The notes under the pieces were generated by a model that was not told the DNA's origin, ran no database searches, and saw only the letters and a list, made by a program, of their open reading frames with translations. A stretch of 64,000 nt of DNA from Sthenelais limicola (Eukaryota > Annelida > Polychaeta > Phyllodocida > Sigalionidae), in the NCBI GenBank assembly GCA_942159475.1, contig OW804098.1, positions 116,704,874-116,768,873 on the forward strand. Reading direction: 5' to 3'. This document shows positions 1 to 10,841 of this stretch, piece after piece (the stretch's first letter is position 1; every line of letters starts with the position of its first letter). Made by a program: the position numbers and the translations under genes.

Positions 1-118
1 TCAACGCGATACTAAATATACTCAGATATACCCGGTATTCACCATTTTTCAGCCTAGTTTAGCAGAATTTCCTAAATGTATAGAGCTGCCAATTGTACAT
101 CTTCCGAAAATCTGACCT
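1..118 (-). mobile_element. Family A MITE, cut by window edge
   Basis: Right-hand part of a family A element. It has the A interior followed by the right terminal inverted repeat in degraded form, ending GACCT instead of GACCC. The left part lies outside the window. Confidence 0.8.
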
Positions 119-898
119 ATAAGTGGGAAGGCAGGGTAACTGATACCACTGACAGAGTATTCCTGCAAACACAAGGGTAACTAGAGAGTTGGGGGTGTTT
201 GTGGACCACCCCACCACCACTTACACTAGTCATATTATCAGTTAAAGTTATAACTTTACATACCTCTGTATTATAACAGTAGACTTATAACAAAGTTTCT
301 TTAAAGGGTCAGTCAACGGGTTCATGGTCACTTTTAGGACAAAAAACTTCATGGAGGCATAAATACAACATCCAAGTCTCGTTTTTTTTACTTCCATAAT
401 TTATGTCTAACTTATAGTCACTTACAGGCATAAATTGAGAAATCCTAGTTGAAAAAGTCTGTTTAGCACAAGAGGGCACTGAGAGTGCTGTGTGACATCA
501 TAAAGCTGCACCAGAAATGAACATAATATCTCTACCTTCCCCCTCCAATCTCCCAGCATTTGAAACAGTTTGTTTTGGTATGCACACCTGTGTTGTTCAA
601 TGTCCTTCTACCCACCCCACACTCCTTCTTTCTAGCAGCAATTATGAGAGTTGTTTATTATGTTCATTGCATGTACATTTCTAGATTGGTGCACCTTTAT
701 GACGTAGGCAAACAGTGGTGCCTTGAATGTAGTGTTAAACTGTGGAACTACGTTTTCACTCATTTAAATGGGTAAAACTCACTAAATAATAACTTGGATT
801 AAGTAAAAGCGGGGTGGTTACATTTCAATAATAACAAGGAAATAGATTTGCTCATAATATTTGGGGGTTTACTGACACTTTAAATGCAGACACTTATT
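119..898. other. Unassigned AT-rich sequence
   Basis: No gene or repeat boundary was recognised. Only short ORFs with no coding character are present. Confidence 0.5.
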
Positions 899-935
899 AT
901 GATGTGTTTCAGGAAAATGAGCTGCAAGTCATAGA
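899..935 (+). repeat. Family B end fragment
   Basis: A solitary family B left end (GATGTGTTTCAGGAAAATGA followed by a diverged continuation). The remainder of an element is not found next to it. Confidence 0.55.
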
Positions 936-1109
936 CCTTTACAAAATTTTACCTCACCTGAAGCAATTTTACTTCACCTGAATTATTGCGACTTTATTTA
1001 CGTTTCAGGACCTAAGTATCTACAAATAAAATTGCAAACATTACAAACCTCAGCAGTATTTATTAATTTTTGACAAAAATAAACTATACAATGTTAGCAA
1101 TGAGCATAA

Positions 1110-1346
1110 GGGTGAAGTTTCCTGAAAATGTACAATTCACCCTCACCAATCCTCAATCTCAAATAACCAAAATTTAAGACAAAAATCAGGTTCAAAACAG
1201 TTCAACATGGCCTAACAGATTGTTTGGATCAAGGCAATACTAAATATATTCAGATATACCTAGTGTTGACGATTTTTCGGTCTAATTTAGCAGAATTTAC
1301 TAAATGCGTTGATCTGCCAATTGTACATTTTCTGAAAATCTGACCC
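1110..1346 (-). mobile_element. Family A MITE (A2, diverged)
   Basis: Diverged full-length copy. The left terminus is GGGTGAAG instead of GGGTCAGA and the right terminus is intact. Flanking 4-mers are ATAA and ACAA, a one-mismatch target duplication, consistent with an old insertion. Confidence 0.8.
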
Positions 1347-2383
1347 ACAATCTTTTAAACATTCTGCTTCTCAGTGAATGGAGAGAAAGACACATTATTG
1401 AAATTGCTCGCCACTTAGCTAAAAAACTAGGAACATTTAGACAATAGAAAACTCACCACCAGAAGCCATGCTGGAGGTCCCAGAAATCTCAAGACAATAG
1501 ACGCAAAACTAAAGAAAATCAAAATTCTGTCATACACATTTAATGCCAAATTCGATGGACCAAGCTCGAGACTGAGGCACACAACATTGAGGACAGGTTT
1601 GCTTTTATTGCATATGTTTTTTTGTTTTATTTTTGCAACATCCATTTTATTTCTTTCACATGTAGACAGCTTTCTTCATTAATATTACATCGAGGATAAA
1701 TATTTGGTTATGAATCGCCCACACTCTTTGCAGAGGGGGAAGGGACATATTATTTAAACCAATGTCACGATTACTGTTTCTTTTCTCGTGTCCAATCTAT
1801 TAACAGCGATTCATTTTTTCTTAGCCTGTCTATGTATTCAGAGATATCTTCTGCTAAGTTCGACCATATTTTCATTTACTCTTTTTTCCTTTCACTGCCA
1901 CCTATGTTGATTTTTTTTCTAACATGATTCTTGATTTTAGATCGTACATTTTACCAAAACCTTTTTTTTTTTTTATAATTTTGCAAATCCACTTTCTTTC
2001 CTTAACCTGCCGTCTAGGCCTGTACAATGCTAAACCAACTTTTATTTCGGTTTTATCATCTGTGCTATAACCTTAGGTTTCACCATATACTCACATAATG
2101 AATATAAACGTATGAATATAAACTGTTTACGTTTTTCTATCCAGAAGTATAGAACACTTATACCTATACACTAAGGCACAGGATATTGGTAAACCATGTA
2201 TTACATATGTATCTCTCCATATCTCATCACTTAAGTAGCTTGTCACTAATTTTGACCACTAGTGATTTGTCATAGTTTACCTCCACATTTAATTTATTAC
2301 AATAAGATCAGGCTCCTCATTTAAAACTAGAATTTCTTTTTAAGGACACTGTAGATATTAATTGCCAGATAAAATGGTCCTTA
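1347..2383. other. Unassigned AT-rich spacer
   Basis: AT-rich sequence with homopolymer T runs. No gene, tRNA or TIR family was recognised. Confidence 0.5.
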
Positions 2384-2957
2384 TCAACCAATCCCTATGC
2401 GGGATCTGGCTTCCCATGTATCATCACGGAATAAGGATTCACTGTACTCCTTCTTTTTTAGCTTTTGGAATGCCTCTTTGACTGTCTTTTCATTTTTTAC
2501 GTCTGCAAGTCTTTCTTTTTCCAGGTAGGCCCAAGTGGATACAATTTCTGGCGCAGTTTTGAAATCACACTCCTTTTTCCCTAGGTTGAATACCCAGCTC
2601 CGACTCAGGCCAGAGGCTAGAGGTGGTAATACCAGCAACTTTTTCTCCAGATAGTCCCCAGTAGTAGAATCCTTCGTTGACTGTCCCTGTACAGAGTTGT
2701 AATACAGGCGAGTCCCCAGTGGATACGACTTGTTGTTGTTGTAGGCCAACCTCACCTACATTGTCATTCTTTTCCTCTGAAACCGGCTCAGCACTAGCTT
2801 GGACATTTTCCTTTTTTATATCATCTTGTACAAACTTCTCACATTTTCCCAAAAGAAGGAACAGCTGGGCAAACTGCTCCCTCTTCCTCTCATAATCTGC
2901 TTGGGCCCTGTCTGCCATATACCTAACCAAATCTGTTAGGCTGAGTTCAGCTTCCAT
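2384..2957 (-). pseudogene. Broken small coding region, unknown product
   Basis: Two overlapping open frames on the minus strand look like pieces of one protein. The first, 2957-2565, starts at an ATG in a strong Kozak context (ACCATGG). It gives 130 aa with a charged, helix-prone N-terminus (..DLVRYMADRAQADYERKREQ..) and an acidic middle. The second, about 2755-2384 in another frame, encodes a 123-aa Lys/Glu-rich stretch ending at a normal stop. The change of frame suggests an indel, or a spliced exon. The helical charged N-terminus would suit a retrotransposon gag-like protein or a host coiled-coil protein. No diagnostic domain (zinc knuckle, protease) is visible, so no function is assigned. 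Confidence 0.35.
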
Positions 2958-3580
2958 GGTTTTGTGATCCCTTGATACTAGTATACAGCCTTGTAGGAGT
3001 TCGAAGTGGGTGTGGCACTTTGTTTATGTCTTGGCAATCTTTTCCGGTTACTGGCGCATGCACTCGGTATCTTCTAGGTCTGCTATTAGTGAGATGACTT
3101 ATGAGTTCACACAACGATATGTTTTCAAGTTACAACGTTGAGATTCCACCATTAAAGTTAACGATTTTCACTTCCTTGATGCTTTACTATACCTCTAATT
3201 AGTGGGCTTATGTCGATTTGTCTGTTTGGCCCCTCCTCTGGTCCCTATGACCCAATGATAATCTCCGCACTGGGCGATAATCTGGCTTCGGTGAAAGATG
3301 GTGGACAGTTTTTGGCGGTCAAAGACCTTTATAGTTCTTGAACTATACGAGTTGAGAACGATTTAGAACTTTAGTCACGATTGTATATCACTAATCCAGG
3401 TACTTTCGTAATCCTTTTGAACAACTTTTTAACTTTGTCTGCTGTGATTTTGCTGAAAAAAGGAGAGACTAATGGGAGAGCTAACGCTCACAAACCCTTG
3501 CTTTTCAGAAAACCCTTTATTGCATATGTTAAGAATAACCTTGGTTGAGTGTAAGGGAAGTTAGAACATAAATACAGGAT
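2958..3580. other. Unassigned spacer, slightly CpG-richer at 3030-3090
   Basis: Sequence upstream of the minus-strand reading frames at 2384-2957. It includes a GCGCATGC motif near 3053. This could be a 5' region of a transcript, but nothing decisive is seen. Confidence 0.3.
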
Positions 3581-3725
3581 AAGTCACTAGTGGGTCTGAA
3601 GGAGCGGGAATATCGCACAAGTTGCAACCGCGCAACACACGAAGCACACGAAGCCGAAGGCTGAGTGTGTTGCGCGGTTGCAACGAGTGCGATATTTCAA
3701 GCGACGAAGACTCACAAGTGATTTA
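3581..3725. repeat. Foldback hairpin 1
   Basis: Inverted repeat with inner arms 3609-3639 and 3666-3696, 29 of 31 bases pairing. Weaker pairing extends to about 3581 and 3725. The GC-rich arm core is GCAACCGCGCAACACA and the loop contains GCCGAAGGC. It has the same loop type as the hairpins at 37.1 and 63.3 kb, whose arms are unrelated. Confidence 0.75.
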
Positions 3726-4552
3726 TCTGATTTATTATATATGCTTTATAAGAGGTAAAACAATGTATATTTTGCTGAAAAAATCATATTTGTATTGAAT
3801 TGCATTATATTTGCATTTCAACCAGTAGGCCTATCACTACGCTCCTACGCGCAGGAAATGAACATGAAGGAACACTGAGAGAGAAAGTTTGTGCGAGAGA
3901 AATAGCTCACATTTCTGAATCAATTTCAGTCACTTTCACAGCTTTAAATCTTTTTAAAATAAAGTTTTGGTTTGATAAAGGGTAGACCTTGATAAAGATG
4001 AAAGGATTTTAGTTTATTAATTAATTTGAATGAGATATAACACCTCGAGCTGTGTTGAAAGTTACGACGATCTGCAGATCATTTTGTTTACATTTGGCCA
4101 CTGCGGGAAAATCGCTCACATTTTCGAATCAATTTCCAACGTTTTCGAAGCTTTAAATAGTTTTAAAAACATAGTAATGCTTTAACAAAAGATACACTTA
4201 AATAAAGATAAAGTATTTAAGTTTATTTCCTTCTTTTCATCTATATTTCAACGTTCTCCTCCCATTCTGCCTGTGTTGGAAGCTCACCAGCCTAATGGCG
4301 TGATTCTCCTCAGTTGGGCCTACTTTTGGCGGGTAGGCTACATAAGCGCCTTCGGGATGTGGTTAGTCCAACTTAAATAATCAAGTTGATATTTGATTTT
4401 GATTTATTTAAATAACTCCAAAGATTTCTCTATAAACATGGTTTGCTCGGAGATATAATTTAGATAATTTGTGTTCCCTTTGGACACTACAACAAGGCCT
4501 ATAACAGAACTTCATACCTGCGGTTGAAGGTGTTCTAAGTGCCGCACATTGG
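3726..4552. other. Unassigned spacer
   Basis: No gene. A short segment repeats imperfectly: 'ctcacatttctgaatcaatttc' near 3908 resembles 'ctcacattttcgaatcaatttc' near 4115. This suggests a diverged roughly 205-bp tandem duplication. Confidence 0.35.
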
Positions 4553-4660
4553 CCGCTCAGAGCGTGGAGTTGTATACGACACAACTCAGAGCGTGGAGTT
4601 GTATACGCACACGACGTATACAACTCTACAATACGTTGTTTCAACGGCAACGCGTATATA
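4553..4660. repeat. Direct plus inverted repeat cluster
   Basis: The word CTCAGAGCGTGGAGTTGTAT occurs twice in direct orientation (near 4556 and 4584). GAGTTGTATACG is then followed by its inverted copy CGTATACAACTC near 4615, so the segment can form a small hairpin. Confidence 0.6.
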
Positions 4661-4676
4661 ATAAATAATAATAATT

Positions 4677-5083
4677 GTGATCCGTTTTAAGAAAATGAGT
4701 CATAAGTCGCAAAAAATAGATTTTGAGATATCACCATATTTGAAAAGAGGAGATCAAGCCGATTACAATGATAGTAAACAGTATAATAAAATAATAAGTA
4801 TTTCTAGATTTTAAGTTAGATATTTTCGTTTTTGAAAAAAAGGTTTCCAATATTTCTGGGGCTTAATAAACAGTAAAATAACTAAATGTAGTCCATATGA
4901 GGACCTTTAAAACGAAAGGATATATTGCATAGATTGTCCTGAGATTTGAGACATCGATTGACATACCTATAAGTGATAAACTCCCCAAAAATCAGAACAT
5001 TCCAATAATGTGATCTTGTGAAAAAAACACTTTGAAAAATATCAATTTTGCGACTTATGACTCATTTTCCTGAAACACAACAG
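4677..5083 (-). mobile_element. Family B MITE (B1)
   Basis: Full-length B1 copy of about 407 bp beginning GTGATCCG. The right terminus is altered (ACACAACAG instead of ACACATCAC), and the flanking 4-mers do not match. Confidence 0.85.
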
Positions 5084-5519
5084 ATATTATAGTTTAACAT
5101 GATTATACATACTTTACTGTGTAACACATGTACATGAGAACTTTTCACTGTTTATCGTTAACGTAGAATAGGTAGAAGGACAGGTAGTAACAAGGGAGAG
5201 AACAAGAAAGGTTATGCCTATTTTGTCACTCCTGGAATATAATATGACCATTACATTTATTTGTCTAAAAGCCCTCCCTTCCCTCTCCAACTCCGACAAA
5301 AACATCGCGGGTTGGAACCCAACACAATACCTGGAGAAATGTATGAATACATGTTATTGACAATGTTTTATACCGATCACGTTACAAAGGTTTATTTTTT
5401 GAGATTCTATGCCATAAATTCAATATGGCCATTATGAAATATTTTTTAAAATGCTCCACATTCCTCGCCCGATGCCCCCCCCCCCCCCAACACCCCTCTA
5501 TTGAGCCAAAAAAGAAATA
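5084..5519. other. Unassigned spacer
   Basis: No gene. Contains a C10+ homopolymer near 5475. Confidence 0.4.
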
Positions 5520-5772
5520 AGTGTGTTTCCGATTACCCCCCTACCTAAAAAAACCTTCCCCTACCTAAAACATTTTTGACCATGCCTGATTTTTTTGCGA
5601 TCTTTTAAGGAAAAAAGCTAATAAAAGCAGGAATGTCAAAAAGCACATTTCCCTATTGTTATAAATAGACATTCTTTTCAATTCCTGGAAGGTGGTTTCA
5701 TAAAAAAAAAGTTAAAAAAAAGAAGTTACCCCCCACTACCTAGTTTTCAGCCAGATAAATCGGAAACACACC
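5520..5772. mobile_element. Family G MITE-like element
   Basis: Terminal inverted repeats AGTGTGTTTCCGATT and AATCGGAAACACACC bound 253 bp, flanked by TA on both sides. A second internal inverted pair (CCCCCTACCTAAAA against a CTACCTAGTTTT region) lies inside. TA duplication is typical of Tc1/mariner-type elements. Only one copy is seen here. Confidence 0.55.
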
Positions 5773-5947
5773 TATTATTTGTTTTGGCCTAACGCATTCC
5801 AACCCCAAACCTGGTTAAATGGTCAGCTTTTCTGAGCACATGTTGAGAAGTGATTTGTGTTGAAAGGCTACAGATGGCTGCCGTGTATGATTGATATAGT
5901 GTTGACTCAGGGGCTATAAGTCAGTCTAGGCACCCGTTCCACTAGAT

Positions 5948-6333
5948 GGGATGTGTCACAGTAAAGTGAGTCACAAGTCGTAAACATTGGATTCTGAGAT
6001 ATCATTATATTTGAAAAGATGAGATCAAGCCGATTCTAATGATAGTTAACATTAGGGTATATAATTAATTTATCTTAAATCAATTCATAGATTTTAAGTT
6101 TGATACTTTTATTTTTGAAAAAATAAAATAAATATTTGCAATGTTTCTTGGTGGCCCATTACTAGAAAAATAGCTAAATATACTCCAAAGGATGATCTTA
6201 GAAATACAAGGATACGACTTTGAACGGTACCTACTACAAAGATGAGATCATTCTTAAATAGAAATGTTGTGAATAAAACACATTGCAAAAAAAATATTTT
6301 TGCGACTTGTGGCTGATTTTCCTGCAACACAAT
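5948..6333 (-). mobile_element. Family B MITE (B2, old)
   Basis: Diverged copy with recognisable TIRs (GTGAGTCACAAGTCG at left, TGCGACTTGTGGCTGA at right) and a B2 interior. Termini are degraded and no target duplication is readable. Confidence 0.7.
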
Positions 6334-6722
6334 ATACTTTTCTCGAAAAAAATATTGAATATTTGCTGGGAATTAATGACTCTGCTGCCCCTCCCTTGCC
6401 ACGCACTGTGTTGCCATCCTCACTTCCGGTTACTGTGTGATACACTGTTTGTGGTATGAGCACCAATGCTGTAGCCTATGGCATTCCACATTACCCTCTA
6501 TAATAGGTATAGTATAGTGCAAATTTTATTTTATCTGGGTTTAAATTCCATTGGTAGAGTTTTTCAATTGGCCCAGGAGTGGCGCCAATGTGTAATAATA
6601 TAACATTGGTGTATTCAAGCCACTCAATATTGCATACATGTATGTAAGAATGCTTATCAGAATTGTAATTAATAATAAGAGATGAGGAATTCTATTGACT
6701 CCCTTGCTCTAGCCACTCATTT
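6334..6722. other. Unassigned spacer
   Basis: No gene or known repeat was recognised. Confidence 0.4.
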
Positions 6723-7099
6723 GTGATCCGTTTTACGAAAATGAGTCATAAGTCGCTAAATATGGATTTTGAGATATCACAATATCTGAAAAGAGGATAT
6801 CAAGCCGATTCCAATGATAGTAAACACTAGGGTACCTAACATGTATTTCTATATTTTAAGTTTAATGTTTCTGGCTGGGTAAATACCAGTAAAGTAACTA
6901 AATATACTCGATACAAAGGCCTTCACAACACAATGATATATTTAATACAATGTCTTGAAATTTGTCCCATGGATTTATATGACAATAAGTGCTAAACCCT
7001 CCGAAAATCAGAACTTTCCAATAAAGAGATCTTGTGAAAAAAAACTTTGAAAAATATCATTTTTTGCGACTTATGACTCATTTTCCTGAAACACATCAC
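6723..7099 (-). mobile_element. Family B MITE
   Basis: Begins GTGATCCG and ends CATCAC. It is flanked by the 4-bp duplication ATTT (6719-6722 and 7100-7103). Confidence 0.9.
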
Positions 7100-7342
7100 A
7101 TTTAGAGTGTAGGAGTGGGAGTTTGTATGTAAGATTGCAGTATTGTTTAAATATTGAGGTTGAGGTAATTTTAGAAATAAGAAATTGGTTTCACTATACC
7201 TAGCCACTCATGAAGAATGTAAGGTTTTCGAGTTGAATAAAATCAGTCTAGTTCTTCTTATCAGTATAGTTAAATTTATGATGGAGCTAAGAGACATTTA
7301 AGACACAATCATAATCGTACATGGTGCAACACACTCTTATAT

Positions 7343-7750
7343 GTGATGTGTTTCAGGAAAATGAGTCATAAGTCGCAAAATTGATATTTTTCAAAGTGTT
7401 TTTTTCACAAGATCACATTATTGGAATGTTCTGCTTTTTGGGGAGTTCATCACCTAGACTTATATCAATCGGTGTATCAAATTTCAGGACAATCTATGTA
7501 ATATATTCTTTCGTTTTAAAGGTCCTAATATGGACTATATTTATTTACTTTCCTGTTTATTGACCCCAAGAAATATTGGAAACTTTTTTTTCAAAAACGA
7601 AAATATCAAACTTAAAATCTAAAAATACTTATAAGATGATAAGACTGTTTACTATCATTGGAATCCCCTTGATCTCATCTTTTCAAATCTAATGATATCT
7701 CAAAATCCATTTTTTTGCGACTCATGACTCATTTTCCTAAAACGGATCAC
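7343..7750 (+). mobile_element. Family B MITE (B1)
   Basis: Full-length 408-bp copy, GTGATGTG at left and CGGATCAC at right, with ATAT duplicated at 7339-7342 and 7751-7754. Confidence 0.9.
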
Positions 7751-7953
7751 ATATTAGTGCAACGGGTCGTATATAAGGGACAGGTGGACCACAGACCGCT
7801 ACTGCCTGCTGCTACCATTCACCTTAAGGTCAATATAGCCCCCCCCCCAGCCCCCCTACCCACATACTGTTCACTGTAAACAATTTATTACACACATCTC
7901 ATGTTAAATACAGAGGTCTTCAACAGATATCAGAAAAAATGGAAATGATGTAA
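7751..7953. other. Spacer with C-rich run
   Basis: Contains a C-rich tract near 7840. No gene. Confidence 0.4.
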
Positions 7954-8120
7954 CAGTCTAGGGTCAAAGCCTTTCCGATCAGATAAGAATGGTATACCAG
8001 TGATTGGACGCCTACTGCGCTAATGGCTTTCCTGACCCTGGAGTAGGCCTAGGCGTCCTAATGGGATTATAATGGGATTTTAATGTCATTTTGCAGTTCG
8101 GATCAAGAGGCTATCCCACA
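7954..8120 (-). mobile_element. Family E MITE (degraded)
   Basis: Minus-orientation copy. CAGTCTAGG is at the left, and the family motif GTAGGCGTCCAATCACTG appears as its complement near 8000. The right terminus is degraded (GAGGCTATCC). Confidence 0.7.
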
Positions 8121-8995
8121 AGTTTACACAGTATTGAAAGAAATAGGATCTTTTATACTATAATATTATCATGATAGCACATCTTATATTTAGTATAATT
8201 CCTAGGATGAATTTAATGCAGCGACGTTGATAAGACTGGTCTGGCAACAGTTATTATTAAAAAAGGTTTCATTAATACTGGTCCTTTGCGTGATTCTATG
8301 CTATAGATTCAATAAACTCGTCAAAAGATCTCTAATGATTTCAAAGCACTGACAAATATGTTTTCTTTTTTTTCATATTTCATAAAAAAATCTAAATAAA
8401 CAGGATATTAACTCCCCGCAAACAACTGTCGCCCAATTTATCATAAGATGTATTTTTATATCATCTGTTTTTGAAAGTTCATATTTTGATTAATGGAAAT
8501 AAAAAAACACTTTTTCACCACTATTCAACCCATTAAATCTACCAAAGGTACCACAAAATTCAACATTTTCATAAAAGGAGATGCCAAGATAAATAACCTG
8601 ACAGTTTTCTCCATAGCTGTTAAGCCTTTCTTGAAGCATGTCAGAATGTATGAACTAAACACATAGACTGGGGGCGAATAAAAAGATATTTCCCCCATTG
8701 AATTCCCTATATTTACTCTATACACGCTACTGTCAGTTGAAACGGTGACAGGCTATCGGCGGGCTCACATTTTTCTGTCTCTTTTCCTGTCTTTCAACCT
8801 GTCTTTCTTCTCTATCCATCACCCAGAACCCTCAAGGTTTCGTACGATAAACATTGAACAAAAAATAAATGTATTCCCCTTGATATACACCTGCTTTTTA
8901 CCATGCATACCCCCCTTTCTTTCTTCCTCCTCCTCCTCCTTCTTCTCCCTTCTTCCTTCTCTCTCTCTCTCTCGTTCTCTGTACCCTGCATACAT
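8121..8995. other. Unassigned AT-rich spacer
   Basis: No gene. Ends in a short CT-rich microsatellite near 8925-8975. Confidence 0.45.
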
Positions 8996-9220
8996 GGGTC
9001 AGATTTTCAGAAAATGTACAATTGGCAGATGTACATATTTAGTAATTTCTGCTAAAAAATGATAAATTTGGGGTATATCTGAGTATATTTGGTATCGCAT
9101 TGATTTAAAGTATCAGTTCTGTTATGTTAAACTGCATTTTGAAACTCATTTTTGTCTTAAATGTGGGTTATTTGAGAGGATTGGGGAAGGCGAATTGTAC
9201 ATTTTCTGAAAATCTGACCC
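8996..9220 (+). mobile_element. Family A MITE (A1)
   Basis: GGGTCAG to CTGACCC, 225 bp with a small internal deletion. Target duplication ACAT at 8992-8995 and 9221-9224. Confidence 0.92.
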
Positions 9221-9720
9221 ACATACACCCTTTTAGACGTCAGTGTGGAGTCAGCCAAACTGTTGAATGTTTGTTTTCGTATTATGAATGGACGAGTTTG
9301 GATTTTGACATGGGAGCATGGTTAGTATTTTGCTCAAGTCTCCAGGTTTACACGCCGTTAATCTCCCTATTGGCCGCCAGGTCACACAAGTACACCTATG
9401 CTAATGTCCCCCCCCGCCCTGCCATTCCGACAACATCACTTACCCCCTATCGCCTGTCCCCCCACCGCAGTACCAACGTCTCCTACGTCTTGACGTCGTG
9501 GAGAAAAAGACTTTCCACAAATATATGTGTCAGGTCGAAGTCAACTAAACACTGTGCTTTCTCCCCTTGCTTCTTGTTTGTGGGTGGGGAGGGGCTGAGG
9601 GTTTGTTAGGGGGGTTGTGAGGGGGGGGGGGGTGAAGTGACTGGAGAGGAGGTGGGGGTGGGGTGTAGTCAATAGCCGATTTAAGGTGGCTATATTAAAG
9701 GGTCGCGCGAACCCCTACTT
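9221..9720. other. Unassigned spacer with G-rich tract
   Basis: An open frame of 161 codons starts inside the neighbouring A element and runs into C-rich sequence, so it is not believed to be a gene. A G-rich stretch covers 9580-9665. Confidence 0.4.
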
Positions 9721-10345
9721 GTGATGTGTTATAGAAAATGAGTCGCAAGTGGCAAAAAATGGAGTTTGAGACATTATTATATTTGAAAAGATGAGATTAA
9801 GCGGATTCCAATGATTGTAAACAGTAAGGACATCTAAAAAGTGTTTTTATATTTTAAGTTTGATATTTTTATTTAAAAAAAAATAGAAGATATTTCTCAA
9901 AGTGCTTTATTCGCAAGATGTCCTGGCGGAAATGTTTTCATTTGTGTGGTGCCCAAACGCTGTTTGTAGCATGAATACATGTGGGTCAGATTTTCAGAAA
10001 ATGTACAATTGGCAGCTCTGCACATTTAGGAAATTCTCCTAAATTAGGCTGAAAAATGATAAATACTGGGTATATCTGAGTATATTTGGTATCGCGTTGA
10101 TTTAAAGTATCAGTTCTGTTATGTTAAACTGCATTTTGAAGCTCACTTTTGTCTTAAATGTGGGCTATTTGAGAGGATTGGTGAAGGTGAATTGTACATT
10201 TTCTGACGATCTGACCCATGTACTAAATACCAAGACGTGTATTAACTATATCCGTGCATGATTAAGGTTATCTCATAGAGAAATATTGCGATCTTTTTTT
10301 TTTCAAAAATAAAAATATCAAGCATAAAATATAGAAATACTTACT
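9721..10345. mobile_element. Rearranged family B (B2) copy interrupted by family A
   Basis: The left 170 bp (9721-9892) is a B end in minus orientation. From about 9893 the sequence switches to B2 interior in plus orientation, without the plus-strand terminus, making a head-to-head chimera. The plus part is split by the A element at 9983-10217 and resumes as TACTAAATACCAAGAC. The right terminus is missing. Confidence 0.7.
9983..10217 (+). mobile_element. Family A MITE (A1) nested in family B
   Basis: 235 bp with duplication ATGT (9979-9982 and 10218-10221). Removing the element and one ATGT leaves GAATACATGTACTAAA. This matches the uninterrupted B2 interior (GAATACATGTACCAAA) at 12181 and elsewhere, so the boundaries and the 4-bp duplication are confirmed inside this window. 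Confidence 0.95.
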
Positions 10346-10615
10346 AGCTGTCGCTCGATAAAGCAATGATGCATGTTAGCCGTCAGGATATTACCTCTCT
10401 AAAACTTTATATTTCAAAAGCAATTTCTGGATTGCAATCAATAATAAAGTTGCTAAATATTTTAATGTTTTTTTAACATTTCTTTATTCAGGAGAACAAT
10501 AGTGGCAGGTGCCAACGTATTTATTTTTGTCCTCCGCAATATCCATAATGCGATTTACATTAACTCAAAATATTAAGCTCAAACTCAAAATATTATACTG
10601 AACGTGAAAAAGTGC
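10346..10615. other. Unassigned AT-rich spacer
   Basis: Nothing recognised before the tRNA pair. Confidence 0.4.
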
Positions 10616-10688
10616 AGCCTGATAAGGGACTCGAACCCTTGACCCTCTGATTAAAAGTCAGATGCTCTACCGACTGAGCTAACCGGAC
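10616..10688 (-). tRNA. tRNA-Lys (anticodon UUU)
   Basis: A 73-nt cloverleaf on the minus strand. The D arm is TAGCTCAGTCGGTAGAGC. The anticodon stem TCTGA/TCAGA encloses loop CTTTTAA, giving anticodon UUU. The T arm is AAGGG TTCGAGT CCCTT. The acceptor stem pairs GTCCGGT with ATCAGGC, with one C-A mismatch and a few G-U pairs. A T5 run follows the 3' end and suits a Pol III terminator. A near-identical copy lies 153 bp upstream. The acceptor mismatch leaves open a tRNA pseudogene or SINE head, but no SINE body is visible. Confidence 0.85.
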
Positions 10689-10768
10689 ACTCTGGCTTTG
10701 GGAATCAGGACTCAGTTTATATAAATCAAATTAGCTAGTGTGGCTAAAACTGAACGGGAAAAAAGTGC

Positions 10769-10841
10769 AGCCTGATAAGGGACTCGAACCCTTGACCCTC
10801 TGATTAAAAGTCAGATGCTCTACCGACTGAGCTAACCGGGC
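10769..10841 (-). tRNA. tRNA-Lys (anticodon UUU), second copy
   Basis: A 73-nt copy differing from its neighbour only in the acceptor 5' strand (GCCCGGT). The same C-A mismatch at the fourth acceptor pair remains, and all arms are otherwise intact. The 3' end is followed by a T6 run. Similarity to the other copy extends about 20 bp beyond the tRNA on the 3' side (ACTGAACGKGAAAAA on the plus strand), indicating local duplication. Confidence 0.87.

Noticed and set aside
9124..9609. 161-codon plus-strand frame
   Set aside because: Begins inside a family A element and runs into C-rich DNA; no recognisable domain.
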